Of a stretch of 64,000 bases of DNA, positions 30,518 to 45,000 are shown in pieces. Position 1 is the first letter of the stretch. Each line of letters opens with the position of its first letter. The stretch comes from Oopsacas minuta (taxonomy: Eukaryota > Porifera > Hexactinellida > Lyssacinosida > Leucopsacidae). The notes under the pieces were generated by a model. It was not told the origin of the DNA and did not search any database. It saw only the letters and a program-made list of their open reading frames with translations. Location of the stretch: positions 62,001 through 126,000 of the forward strand of contig JAKMXF010000347.1 in NCBI GenBank assembly GCA_024704765.1, written 5' to 3'. A program made the translations under genes and the position numbers.

Positions 30518-33005
30518 TTACACTTGATTGGGTGTAGTCTCCGAATAAGATGGCGGTATTTCAACCTGAGCTACCATGTAGGGGGGAGGTTGATTTTCAG
30601 CGATTTTCTCAGGACTACTGATTGATTCTGTCAGTCTACGAGTACCCGGCTTCGTTCTCCATACTCGGGACATAGCACGTTTGTAATGGATTCTGTACAT
30701 ACAAGCAAATACAATGCAGGTTATTATCACTCCCACTATCACCAAAGCTCCTAGTGTTAACACTCCAAAGTAGATGTAACTAGAAGGAGTATCTGTAATT
30801 AATTATTATGTCTCAGAGATGGAACGGGTCAGCCTAGACATTCTTGCGTTGCTATGGACAAAAGGTGTTGAATTGACCACTTAAATGACGAGGAATTTTA
30901 CAAATTTAAATTGTGGCCTTTAGTTGGATATTTAATTCCTTCAATAAAGGTTGCTTAAGTGGTCAATTGTGGCCGACACTATGGATATTGGAGTTGACAC
31001 TATATCCACAAATGAATGATTATGCCTTTTTACTATATAGCAAAATGTCTTGCGAGAATTGGGCAGTATGTATCTGAATATTAAACTGCCAGTCGATCTG
31101 TCGGTCAAAACCCGAAGGGTTCCCTCTCTGATATGTAATACATAAATATTTGTTAATACTACTAAATGCTAGCAGATGGACAGTGTGTTTCATAATTATT
31201 GGGACTAATTTCAATGGTCTATAAACCTTTCGATAATATACATTGTTTCGATCTTTGTATATAATTATTGATGTCTTTATTCTATTGTGATTAATAAACA
31301 TTTTCGGAGAGATTTTGTATTGTTTACAAGACCATGTCTTAACTTAGTCTTCTAGTTCGGATAAGCACTAGACAAAGTGTTTGTTACCTTTTTCGAACCT
31401 GCAATTAACTGGAAAAGTTTTTAATACTTTAAATAGAATTATTTATATATCTCAAGGGAGTATTCGGAATAAGATCAAAATACTTTTTGAAGCTGGAATG
31501 ACATATACAAGAGTTTGGGAGCTTATTACTCTCAATGCAAGAGATAGATAGTACTAAGCTCCCAAAGAATACCGTCTATAAGGTCTTGAAGGGAAATCGT
31601 GACAAATATTCTCTTGAACATAAGAAAGATGCTGGAAAATCTCCAAATTTACACTCAACCAAAGAAAATCGATAATTAACGCACTGAATTTATTCCCCAC
31701 TTTTTTGAGAAAATATAATTCTATCGATAGAAGGTCGCGAATATTAATAGAGAATCAAGAAAAAAAGACAAAATATTAGTTTCTTTCGTGTAATTATTCT
31801 AAACAATCAGCTGAATATACTTAGCTTTGTAATTACGAATTTGCTAGCCTGTTACAAATATTATAGAATTTAGAAAATTAATAGTCCCCAATAACAATAA
31901 TTATGAAACGCACTGTGTATTCTAGTTTGTTTTATCTCGTTTCATAAATATGTCTAATCCCTTGATTGTTTGAAATGACGCAGCAGATGTGATAAATTTT
32001 ATAATACAACTTCAGAAGTTGGCTAATCACCTGGACTGATAAATAATAATACAAACTGATGTGCAAATTGACCAAAATATACTTACCCTCTGTCAAAGCC
32101 GAGTTTCCTGTTTATCGGATCAACCCCAGCACTTCCAGAGTCATAAGCTCCTTCTGCATTTGCTCCCAGTACATATGCTACAGTTTAATACGTTTGTTAA
32201 TTAATAGTACGATTATGACCGGATGATATTATGATAAATCTGGAAGAAATTGTACGTATTAATCGAGCGGAAATCTTATCCGAATTCTACTCTATAAATA
32301 TACGTAATTCTAATAGATATTAGTTAATTTATAATAGATTTTAGGCAAACTATAACCTTCATGCTATGCCATGACGTTAGAATTATATATTCTTGTTATA
32401 CTTTAATACCCTGAATGACATCCAGTAGAACCTCTATAAGTGGGGGAGGTCCGGCCGGAAACCTCCTGATGACCCTCATTACCCATTTATAATATCAAAT
32501 GTAAATGTCTCTTAACTAGAGATTTTATAGTGAAAGGTATAGCCACTTCCTCCAACCACGGTTATTTCAACGTTTTTGATTAATATAATGTGTCTTAGGG
32601 TTATTGGTTGAATTAACAAATTTGTAAGAAATTTTCTTCTGAAAAACCTAAATTAATTATTGCGATTTGTGTTTTCCAAATTTAGCACAAAAATTGATTA
32701 TTCAAGAAAATTTTTCGTTGAATTTCCCACTTTTAGAGGTAAATTTCGATGGTTTTCTCTAAAGTATCCCCATTCCCCATTCCCCATTCCCCACTCCCCA
32801 CTCCCCGCTTATAGAGGTTCCCCATTTATTGAGACCGTACTTCTAGAGTTTGCACTGTACTTTGAGTGTGTCAACTTGTAGAATTCACTAGTATAGCAAG
32901 ATATCAGCTCTAATAACCTTGAACATTAAATTTGTTTCTAAATAACTTTTGAATATTAAAGTGTTTACCTGAAATAGTCATCAAGATGAAAAGTGCAAAT
33001 TTCAT
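30518..33005 (-). CDS. Small single-pass membrane protein with PPxY tail, at least 3 exons
   Basis: Exons on the minus strand: 33005-32969 (ATG), 32177-32087, and 30792-30518 (stop). Exons 1 and 2 join in phase to give a signal peptide MKFALFILMTISAYVLGANA followed by a short acidic ectodomain. Exon 3 gives a membrane helix (FGVLTLGALVIVGVIITCIV), basic stop-transfer residues and a cytosolic tail with two PPxY motifs (PPPY, PPSY), which bind WW domains of Nedd4-type ligases. Exon 2 ends in phase 2 but exon 3 starts in phase 1, so an exon between 30793 and 32086 is probably missing from this model. Layout recalls Shisa/WBP1-like adaptors, but no cysteine-rich domain is visible. Not recognised further. 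Confidence 0.6.
30868..30978. repeat. Hairpin element
   Basis: AATTGACCACTTAA and, about 85 bp on, TTAAGTGGTCAATT are perfect reverse complements. Inside an intron of the minus-strand membrane-protein gene. Confidence 0.6.
31181..31915 (+). mobile_element. Decayed Tc1/mariner-like element, 735 bp
   Basis: Left end CAGTGTGTTTCATAATTATT; the reverse complement of the right end is CAGTGCGTTTCATAATTATT, 19 of 20 matching. Between them, 31520-31672 reads as a short transposase-like N-terminal piece (KNTVYKVLKG ... GKSPNL) followed by stops. Most of the transposase is deleted. Lies in an intron of the minus-strand membrane-protein gene. Confidence 0.7.
32423..32857. mobile_element. CAGT-type long-TIR element, copy 1
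   Basis: Starts CAGTAGAACCTCTATAAGTG; the right end, reverse complemented, starts CAGTGCAAACTCTAG and has AACCTCTATAAGCGGGG inside. Shares its ends with 51043-51477. The right arm contains a (CCCATTC)n tandem at 32768-32807. Confidence 0.65.
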
Positions 33006-33010
33006 TCTCT

Positions 33011-36000
33011 CTCGCTGTTGATATTATTTGAAATGATAGATTTATTAATATTAGCTTATAGAAAATAATAATATAATCTTTATATAATTCCTACTCTAAC
33101 GCTAGGCCTACAGCACACAGAAAGTAATGCCACATAATCACAACTATAATATGATTGTCGCCTAATACATCATTTTCAGTTGGCTGTACATTCAGCAATT
33201 ATCTTTCCTTGGTAATATATTCTCTATTTTTCACTTAGTTGTACACGAAATGATTGTGTGTTCTTTAAAGCGGATTGGTAAGAAGTACAACTTAAGGAAA
33301 TTCATAATCAAAGTTATGATAATTATACGTCTACCCTTGTTACTTGAATATTTGTGTAATTAATAATTATTATTAACAGTGTCATTGATATTTCACTAAC
33401 AATGTAATAATCGCAGAAAACTATCTATACAACCAGATTATGTTATCTATATATGAAGCAATAGAGGCTCATGCTACCTCACCGAATACATAGTTGTCAA
33501 GCCTCGTCGCGCATCCAAAGTGAGACTCATGTATTTGAAAATATCTCACTTTCCTTATCTCTTTAAAATGTTCTGGGAAATGAAATCTAAGGCAGATATT
33601 CATAACGAAATGAACACTATTTGGCCATTATTATGGGTGGCTATCCTATTAGCCATCCATTTTATTTCTAAACCTAGCTATATTCAACCGATCTTATTTA
33701 GATTTTACGGATAGATTTACAAAAGTTGACAACTTATTATTAATTATCTGCCATCCTTGATCCCAGCATAACAACTGTATTCTTCTATGGTGTGTGGTGT
33801 CGCTGTATATTCAATTAGTAAAATAAATGTTTGCTACACTTAACTTATACCTAGAACAAATTATCAATGTTTATGGTTGCTATTATAGCAACCATAATTC
33901 TTTCCCATATATGGATGGCATGTGCTGAAGGTTCTGTAACTGTAAGACACACTAACACGCCCTTTATCAACCAGACTTCAACTTAAATATATAAATTTAT
34001 CTGAAATATATTCTACAATACGAGTTGAATTTGGGCTTCCCTAATTCACGGAACGGACAAGCTTTTCTTGAAGAAATTTCAAATTTGTCGCTTGACACAT
34101 ATTTGACCTTGAAAATCACAGAATAGTGTAGAAAACAGTTTTCAAGCGATTGTTATGACAGTTTACGTCGATGATAATCAATATATGAAATGTGGAGCGT
34201 AGCCAGAGTTCATGAACATATATAGACAAGTATTGAATTTGAACACAAATACCAGTCACAATATCATAGTTTCCACCAAACGAGCATCATGGGATTATTG
34301 CGTTAAATTATTTTACACAATGCAAAAAGATTGATAATTATTCAATATATTTATTGAAAAAAAGTTTTCTTTCACGGACTGCCAAGTTCAACATTCAAAA
34401 GCTTGTATGTATAAGCTGCAGAGTTCCTTCGAGTGAAGTATGTACTGATAACTATTCCACTATTATTATTTTGTATATTATCCATAGTACTTCTTGTATG
34501 TTAAACACGCTACACTATGCCATGGTCAATTAGATTATGCTGCAAGACAAAATCCTAATTGAGCCCAGAATTTCTAGAGAGGAGCATAAACACAGGTGGA
34601 TGATTATTATTAGGTGGAGCAATAAATTATTTTTGATTTGATTGAATTGTAACTAATCTAATCTAATTGTTTATCTTCTCTCGATCCCTGCCCGCACAAA
34701 TATTTTTATTATCCTAAGTAATGTTCACTATACTGATAAGCACAAATCAAGGGGTTGAAACCGCTTGAACTGAATATCAGTATTCATGAATAGCAGGCTA
34801 ACCGAATACTGATATTATTCGGTTAAATCAGCCGAATACTATTCTTAATATCGTATGTATTTCCCTTTTTCGGGCAGGAGAATACCGCGGGGCATATTCA
34901 GTGCAATCAGGGTGACCAGATCTCCCATGCCAAAAAGAAGGACAGTTTTCAAAGTCAAATCATTTGTGTTCGATTATAATATTGTATTGTATGTTTATCA
35001 AGAGATACAAATTAACTAACACTGAAATACATAATTAAGGTAATATAATCCAAATTTCGTGATACATGTTTGTGGTACTAAATAATAAATATAGTTTGTG
35101 TATTTGGCATTGGAACAGATTTCTTCAATGCAACTTCTTTATTGGTTAATTTTTGATGATTTCTCTGCAACTCATTTCAAAATTCACTATTACTTTAAGT
35201 AGTGCACCAACAGTGGAAATGTCTAGTTTGTTTCTGTCGTCGCTCCATTGTACCTTTGATAAACTGAACACTCTTTCACACACCGCGTTAGATGCAGGGA
35301 TAGCAAAAATAGAAGATACTAATTTTCTTGTGTAGATAATATTTGATATTTAGTGAATTTTCATTCGTATTTTCAAGTACAATACACTTCACGACTATAC
35401 TACAAATAACTCAAACTGCCTCCCCCTGTTTCCAAGAAAATCAAAAATGAGAAATAAGCAATTTAATTACATGGCATAATGTGCGAATTTATTTGTTGCT
35501 TTGAAATATTTGCACAAAATTATTAATGCGAATGTATTGACCAAATATAAGTAGCATTTATCACACAATACACATACGTATGTGTTATCAATTCTAAATA
35601 CATTTCCAATTATTACTTTATTTATCTGTGTAATAATATAGAAATTAGCAAATGAATGCAACTAATGGCCTATCAATGGAATGGAATCAACATAATCAGT
35701 CAAATTAGCCAGAAGTTTGATAAGAAGCTTGTCACTGTTCCTCTCTAAAGTATCCTTAGTACTGCTCTGCTGTCCAATTGCTTCAACTCTCTCAACGCAT
35801 TCCTATGACTTGAAGCTAGTACTACAGCACTCATACTGAGTACATATATATATATATATATATTCACTTCAAAGATCACAGATCTCTAATGAGTACATAA
35901 ATGCATTCATAACTTATACAACCCATCAAGGTAATACTCCTCAAATACTATATTTGTAGAATTTCAAGCTAGGATTCATAATTGATTTTCAGTTGAATAT

Positions 36001-36065
36001 TTTCGATTTGATATTTTTGCAAATTTAGACTCAGAACATTTGATAATCAACAAACATAAAACACA
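33011..36065. other. Intergenic region upstream of TCF/LEF
   Basis: 3 kb between two divergent genes, so it holds both promoters. Seen: palindromic repeat copy C at 34753-34831 and an (AT)n run at 35843-35862. No supported gene; ORFs are short and composition-driven. Confidence 0.55.
34753..34831. repeat. CCGAATAT palindromic repeat, copy C (inverted)
   Basis: GGTTGAAACCGCTTGAACTG ... TATTCATGAATAGCAGGCTA: the reverse complement of the copies at 13341 and 22609. Confidence 0.75.
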
Positions 36066-39000
36066 ATGTCAATACCTGGAGCAGTTTCTGTGATCGTAGA
36101 CGCCGTCCCTGTAAAGGAGGTTATTACGGATGAAATTAAATCATACAGCATTCAGGAGTTGGATGACGTACCTTGTCTCTCTCATCCCGACGAGATGGAT
36201 GAACTCAAGACTGATATCAAACTTGAAATTGAAGGAGAATGTGAAAATGCAAATGTCTCCACTCCCAGCGAAGAATACACAAATGTAAGTGTATTACTTA
36301 TTGTAACATATATTCATTACACATTTTAATTTATTCGAAATCTTGATTAACGAACGGACTTCTCATACATTATTAGAGCTCAATTGAAATCTAAATATTT
36401 CATATTTCACCTTGTAAGTTCGTATTAGAAGTTAGAACATAATTTATAAATTTCCTCTTATTTGTATTCTTATTTGTATTCTTACGTTAATAATACGAAT
36501 CAAAAAATCATTAGAAATATAATGTATTCAGATTTGTGAATTTAGTTTTTCATATAGGAATGGAATTAACTTTTATTTCCTAAAATCTTAATTATTTTCA
36601 AAACTTTTGTCATTATTTTACAAACTCTGTTAGAAAAGATTGAGATATCCGATTTTTAATTGATAATGAATTGATAAACGGTTTAGTCGTATTACTTGTG
36701 AGCTTACATTTTAGATTCTCTCCATCAATTACTTACTAATCATTAGAGCTTTATTTTACTAATATTTTGATTCCCTCTTTGTGAGTATCTCACTCTTGAT
36801 AATTAGTAATTATGAATTTTCATGAAAAATTATTAATCAATCGAGGCTAAATATTCAAATGTTGAAATAGAAAATAGAAAATAGAAAATAGAATATAATC
36901 AGTTTATTCTAATTTTGCGCTATCTTGAATTTCCATTTCCATTTACTTAATTGGTTCTAATTATTAATTATTTCAATTTATTCAAAAGTTTCATAATTTA
37001 ATGCCTAACATTTATTTCTGTCCATTAAAGAGCAAATAATTGTAACGAAGTATTATAACAGAACTGAATATATTTATTATTATATTTTCTTTCCTTGGAT
37101 TTGATTAATATTTCTTTCTTCAAACTTTTCTAATTTGTAATAATTTTCAAAATCATAAATCTGCAATTTTTACATAAATATTATGTTTGAATATGCTTAA
37201 TCAATTCTAACAATCAGAAATTAGTTGATGTTATAGTTGGTTGATAGATATTAAAGTTCGCACTTCCTTGCTCCACGTCTCACAATTCTATTTAATAGAT
37301 AATGGATTGGTTTCATAACCTAACTCGTATATTGCTAAGAGTTTTTCCTAAATAAATTTAATTGTAATATATATATTGCTTTGACTTGATTAGCACAATC
37401 ATGTAACATTATTGTTTGTTTTGCTTTGTTTACAATGAACTTGTCCACAACACAGCAATAATCAATTCGAAATTAAGCTACAAGTGAAATAAGCATTTTA
37501 AGACTTTGAAGTTCCGTTTATATAATTACTCAATTAAATTTTTGTATAAACCTTGTTGTAACGAGTCTTATCAAAGAATTATGTTTGATGATAAATGTAT
37601 TACACAGTGAGTGGGTTAAATTCATGTAAGAAGTATAGATTGGTTAGCTTTTATTTAATACCATTAGGATGCTGTGTATTTTATCTAAAGACGTAATTTC
37701 ATATACGCAAGTATATTTGAGGCTGTAATTAGTTGTTAATGAGCTAGAGGAGTTGACAGAATTATGTTTTCCGTCCGAATATAATAGGAGATTGGAAGTC
37801 TGCCATTAGTAATACCCAAATTATCATTACTAATTGTAGAATATCATGACTGTAGTATAACAACACATAACAAATAGATGCTTATTTTTGGCCTTAGGAT
37901 TTTGAAAACCATAATATTATTTTAATATTTTCACACTGGCATGATTTCCGTTCTTTTATCATAATTAATACTTTAATCACTGTTTATTGTGTATTATTAT
38001 AATTTGAATATATTCGAATACAAAGCAATACTAATCCTCAACATAATTATCAGTTGTCATGAATCCTAATTAAATACATTTGACGAAGACATGATGTCAA
38101 AGCGAATAATAGGAATCTGATAATATTAAATTGTCCTATCAAGCAATTAAACTCAAACTAAGTCTTAATTATTAGCTTTGAAATGAGATTAATGATAATT
38201 ATATTAAACTTAAGTCAGTTTTGGTCAAATTTCAGATATCAACTCACCATCACGTTTGATATCATTTTACAGATAAACAAACAATAGAGTTACTAATTAA
38301 GTAATTTTGGAAATTGATCTGGATTGTACACATCTTGATATCGTACTCGTTTGCTAAATTTGATCCTTTGCATTCCTTGTTGCATACTTACATGTTTCCA
38401 CGAACCATCATCCTCTTCAAAGTATGTAACCGAATATTAGATTTATAATCAACTTTATTCTTTGAGTAAAATACTTAAGTATTTGCTACTCCAATTATTT
38501 GGAAATTTTATTGATTCAAATATCTTTCACGATATTTATTTGAACTTATCCTAGAATCCTGGTTCAATTATTTAGCTCTCATGTTTACCACTATACCTTA
38601 GTAAAGAACAAAGTCAAGCCAATATATTTGGTATCTTAATCTCATTAATGCATTCTTGATCAATTCATATTCTCAAACTAATTGGATATCTATGTAAAGA
38701 GGTTTCAAATCTTCAAATGTAGTTTCTGAAGCCGAATTAACCTTTTTGTCAGTGAAAAACTTGATGAATCACCTTAGTTAGTAGAGATGGAGTGGTAGGA
38801 TTAATTTCAATGATTCTCTCGCTTTTTAATATTCTCAGATGGTGCACTTTGAACTTGAATACTTAGTTCACTAATAAATTGTAACTACTAGTATTACAGT
38901 TCTGAGGCATTTGAATCCATAAAACTCCAAATATAATATGTCGCATTTAGTTGTTGGGTTCCTCTGGCTACTGGATGGTATTCGTACGAAATTTTCATAT

Positions 39001-42000
39001 ATATTATGATAAAATTTTATTTATCGAATTTAAACATTTGAATGAGTTTTATCTCATATCAAGAGGTTAATTAGTAATTATTATTATTTGTAATAAGGGT
39101 ACAAAAAGGAAGTCTTATGTATTGTCCAATTAGTGGATTACCCAGGAAAAGTTGTAACATATCTAAGAATGGTCCTATTATTACAATAAATCTATTATAT
39201 CTATCTTTTCTAGACATACACCAATTCCAACAAAACTACAAGTAAGTTTACACTCTGTAAGTTAATTATTCTTGTCTCATAGCACTTTATTATGAAAGTT
39301 AATTGAATTGAGAAATCATTAATTTCAAATTCACAGATGAATGTATTAGAAATTCTTACAATAATAACTTTGTAGGAGGATAAGTATGTGGTCATTATAT
39401 ATCTTGGTGGAATCAAATTATCAATTATCCATTCCCACTAGATTATCTGATTTAATTATTGCATTTGTATTTTTTATAACTTTCATTACAATAAGCAAGT
39501 GTTAGATGTACAATCTTATTTTAATACTTTTCTCCAGTCATAATTATCCATTAACTAAATCAATTACACTTGCAATTAATTGAGTAATTCAGTGGTAGAC
39601 CTAGAAAAGAAAGAGATTATAATTCTAATATGAACAGATATCGCTTCAGCACAGTCCACTCAGTCTCAACTTGGTGAATCTCTCTGATAATAGTACTGTA
39701 TTTATGTCAATAGACAATACTTTGAAGTCTTACACACACATGCGATAGCTATACCAATAGTGTTAATAAATTTGATGTAAAATCAACCCTCAGATAAGGG
39801 ATTAAGTATAGCTAAAGTGAGATTGTTGTATGGATTTGCGGAATTTCACACAACCATTGTTACCACAGATTTATTGATTATGTCACAAACAAAAATTTGA
39901 ACAAATTTTACTTGCATAGAATTTATTGAATAAAACTTGATCGTAATCGTTCTGATGAACAGTCTAATATTAGTATAGAAAGTCAATAAAGATTTTAGAA
40001 TAATTATCTGTATTTTACTCAACGTAACCCTTCCGCCAACCAAGTCATCATCAAATTGCTTTCATCTTATACGATTAGGTCAATATCAATTAGAATATTT
40101 TATGTGGTCACGAGCAATGCTTTGATATTGAATCAACAGTTACATATCAAGTTATTTATTTGATTTGGAACTCCCTACTATACTTCCAGTAAAATGTACA
40201 TCCCAAAGTTGAAAACTTATGTCTACTTAATATAGTTATTATGTTGACGTAGATTCCGCTCGGATCACGCGTCACTGCCTATTCAATCCACTCCAGGCCG
40301 TGCGTCTCAGGACTACATCTGCTAAATGAGTTTAGTGTATGGGTGAAAATTCAATTACTAGTAATGAGAACAATTAAATATTAACCTATAGACCAGCAAG
40401 CATACAAATCAATAGATACAGCTTATGCGATAAATTGATTGCACCATAAAATGCAAGGTCAAAGATTAATAATGACTTTGTACTTTACCATACACCTAGT
40501 AATTATATATTTCAGTACTGAGTTATATTAAGAATAATCTAAGCTTCAGTACACATTGGCAAGTTTGATCTGTTTTTGGCATAATTATGTTCGAGTATGA
40601 AATGTGATAGCTAGTTCTTTTCCAATTTATTCCAAATACTATTGCATATGCATTACGTAATTTCATGAAGTCAACTCTCGTTATGGTACGTATTCGATAT
40701 ACGCAGTTGTTCGAAGTTTCCGTTCTCGATTATTTATTTATTTATTTTTTCCTTACATTGAGCTAACTGAGAACTAAATTGTATGATAGAATGATAGAGT
40801 CTAAAAGATGACTAAACTTTACGACCACTTGAAATATGTAACTTGTTCGAGGTCTTATTCATTGAAATTCCTTTTGCACTTGTTTATTTTGGCATTCTTA
40901 ATACATAACGTTTCTAATCATGGTATCATTTGTTACTCTATTATAACCGATTTCCTGGTGATGTAATCCTTTAAACTACTCGTCGTTAAATTTAGTATTT
41001 GATAGATACTCAAAATCCTTACTATTCCAAGCCTTCATGACAATACTTGCTTCATATGACGTGTAAATTTCTCAACTGATTACTGGTGTTATTTCTAAGC
41101 AAATCACTCTAAAACCTCTTAAACTACCGTGACTAGAATGAAAATTTCTTTAACTGTTATCCTTCATTGCCCACATGTCAAATTACATTGTTAGCCCTCA
41201 ATTGTGCACCCAACTCTATTCTCAAACGTATACGCTTCAATTGTATTGCACTCGTGGAGCTTACACAATCGACCTAATAAGAGTTTTTCTATTGACAGTA
41301 CTTAGAGGCAATGTCATATGTTTATTCACGAGTCATTATTAGAACCCATGTCAATAATTCTAAGGTTTTATATTATTTGAATCAGTTATGGTATTGCACT
41401 GTTAGAGGAGAGCAATTCTCATACCACTCAATCAAAAGTATGTATTCAAATTCACAGACCATGGGACAATCACTTTTGTATTGCGATTTGATGTCTTCAT
41501 TGAATTGTAAGGAAACACCATTGAATCCACTTTATGCCACATTTCAAGTACTTTTCTCTTCACTCATGATTGACTAGAAAAATTTTAATGAATAGCCCTC
41601 TACAATAACTTATGACATTTTAATCATAATCAAATCCTCGTTAATGGAATGATAATCCAATTTTGGATACTAAACCATTTAGAAATTCAAAATATAATTT
41701 CTTTAAAATAAGACCTCTTAATTGATTTGCATTGATAGAGAATATTTTGACCAATTAGCTAGTAAACTCTAGTTAATCGAAATCTGAGGGGTCGTTAGAA
41801 GAGATCTATAATGTAACTATATAGGAAGGTTTCATGACCTTTGGCCTTTACGGAATTTCTTGGTGTTCAGTAAAATCCGATTTCGATATTGTTTAAATGA
41901 TTACGGAATTACAACAGTAAATTGTGTGTCCATCAATACAAATCTCTAGTTTATAATTGTCTTAATTATTTCTCTATATCACACTTTAGTAAAGATATGA

Positions 42001-45000
42001 GAGCTTTATACTAGCATATCTAATATTTTCCTGTATTCTCTCTATCTGTCATTCCTGGGTATCTTCTCTCCTGTTAGATTTCATACACTGGTAAAGTAAG
42101 GGATTAATTAATTCAATAAATATTTCTATTTTATTTCAATTTTTTCTAAGTACTCTAAATACGCTAAATCTGTAGGACTGATTAATTATGTATCCGTACA
42201 AAGCTCAATTGTTGGTTGTTTGTACGGTTCTCTTTTTCCAGGATTAATTGAAAAACTACAGTATATCTTAATCCGAAGCCCCCTATTCATTTGCTTATTC
42301 GACCAATTAATTATTCCCTTCAATTTAAGATTGCTGAAAATTGGCATACAGGTGTATACAGGTGTATTTTACATGATGAGACAACTGTTGATTTTACAAG
42401 CGAACTAAAACTAAGTGCGTAACTGCTTTGTATATATAATTATTCAATAATCATATTACGTATTATGTAAATAATTGCAATCGCCTAGAATCATCGCTTG
42501 ATTAATTCAAAATTCGATAATATAGTTACGCGAATAATTAATTAGTAATAGGGATTTCTTTCGTTTAACATTTTTGTACATTATGTCCAAAACGTTACCA
42601 GGCGCTAAGTTGTACCCTAGAGGCCCGAATCAAATGAGACTGAAGGGCTCCCGCTACCCTTATCATGTAGACACTAATTCAATTATTCAAACCTATGTGT
42701 ATAACGAAAACGGAATACTTGTATAAACTTTTGAATCTATTAAATATTTGGCAAATGTATACACGTCTTGTCACAAAGTCACAAAAATAATAAATCTCAA
42801 TACAGTCTAGATCTTCTCATACTTCTCCATGCAAAGTATTTTCCATACTATAAATTATTCAGTAACTTGTAATAAAATCTTATTGATTGTACACACTAAT
42901 ATAATACTAACTTTTGGGTACAAACTTATCAGTTGAACGAGCTACTATCAGTGTATTCCACCAGCTGAATCCCACTATATTCTTATAAATTTATAGACAA
43001 TATATCATAAATTTGGTTTAGAATTATGTTGAAAATGATCTCCCACACAATTAACGAACGTTATATTATATTCACAAATATGTACTTTCGACTGTAGGAA
43101 GCAGTGATACTTAGATGTGAAAAATTTAATAAAAACAGTAGACATGAAGTTTGGGAAAATGCCCCCCCTCTCTCCCTCTCTAAACGGATCATCGAAACGG
43201 GCCTCATGCTCCTTGGTGGTACCCCAATTATCCACAGGCAACTATATTTCCAACGAAATTACTTTTGTAATACTTTTGAGATAATCCTAAAATTAAAACC
43301 AGCAGAGCACTTGAAGTAATTCTACTGCCCCGCTAGTATATCTATTTTCTTACTTTTAAGAATTCATTTAATTAGCTCAAAGGTTTTCCTTCTCTTAGAA
43401 GGAATTTAACCTTCTGAGCTTATTGATGAGACTTAAATCAGTAATTAAGTTTGCTGCCATGTTATCTGTCATATACTGACATTATTTCTAGTACTTTACT
43501 TATCTGGATTCTCAGTTATATACTGTATTCATCTAATACGTATTTATTTCTAGCTACGAACCATGTTACTGTTGCAAAACTGAGTGATTTGAATAATTAT
43601 AACAGCATATTGATACAGGTGAATATCTAAAATTATTTATATTTACAATTTCAATTGTATTGAATTAATAATGAATTTAATAGACAAATCCAAACAATGG
43701 AGAAGTCCTGCCTAATACCGCCCCTGCTCACTTCCTCCTATCTTCTCCCTCCTCTACTAACGGTACTCAAGCAACGAGTGCTGTCCAGGTCCCTACTAAC
43801 GACAGGCCTCACGTACAAGCCAATGTATTCTGTCAGTACCCGTTACAAACCATAGGAGTACAGGCTGTACAGCCTGGTACCATAATGTACCCAAAACCTG
43901 AATACAAAGGAGCTGCTGCTATTCCCTTCCCAGGACAATGGGGGTTAGTCACTAATCAATTTATGAATAATCTTACTATAGTACATTAGATCAGTTGATC
44001 ATTTTGTATTTGTATTTGTAGGAGCTATCCTTATGTGCCATGTTCTTCTCCCGTAACACCTGGCTCATATATTCAGCCTACTCCAGTCTCCCTAGCTCCA
44101 GGATACCAAGTTGTATACGGTAAGTGATTTCTAATATATCAAATAATTTTAAGTAAATGACCATTTTATTAATGTATTTCTTGTTACAGGTATTCCTCCT
44201 AACCAAATTCCAACACCAGGGCCTCCAATCTACGCACCTCAAGTAGTTATACAACCGCCTAACGCTAGCGTCGACATGGTAAGCAATAATTCTATATTTC
44301 CTAGATTTAAATTATAAGCAGCTTAGCAACAATTAATAAATAACTAAATATGCGAGCGTTTAGCACTCAGCCCAAAGATTGAATATTTAAATTCTTTGGT
44401 TGTGCTACAACCTTACACAATTCCTTGAGTAATTCAACAACTTGGAATTTTCTATGTTTATAATAATGAATGTAGACCATATCATATCAATTCATACTTT
44501 TCATAATACGAATTGATGTGATCATTATCATTCTTTTGTTTCCTCCTAGAACGGTAGTGTAAAGCCTCAGCAAAAAGAGAAGAGAGTTCATATTAAGAAA
44601 CCGTTAAACGCGTTTATGCTATTTATGAAAGAGCAGAGAGCTAAAGTTATACAGGAGTGTACGCTGAAAGAGAGTGCTGCTATAAACCAGATACTTGGAA
44701 AGATGGTGAGTATTATAGTATTTAGATATGATTGTACAACCAGTATACATCACTGAGGTAGTAGACGTTTAAATAATTTAATTTTTAATTAAGTAAAAGT
44801 CCCTCTTCAAGTAATCACTGATTGCACTCGATTCAGTACCGCCCCCAATTTGAACAACAATCTTCAACTTAATAATAATGTGGGGTAATTAATTTTTTAT
44901 CGTCAGGTTTAGGGAGGGATTAGAGGTAAAGATGAATTCTTTGGCTTATAAGTTAATGTATTATTAATGTTGTTTTTGAATATTCTAGATTGTATAACGT

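Noticed and set aside
33520-33714. 64-codon ORF with a hydrophobic stretch
   Set aside because: AT-rich composition, no homology recognised, no splice or start context.
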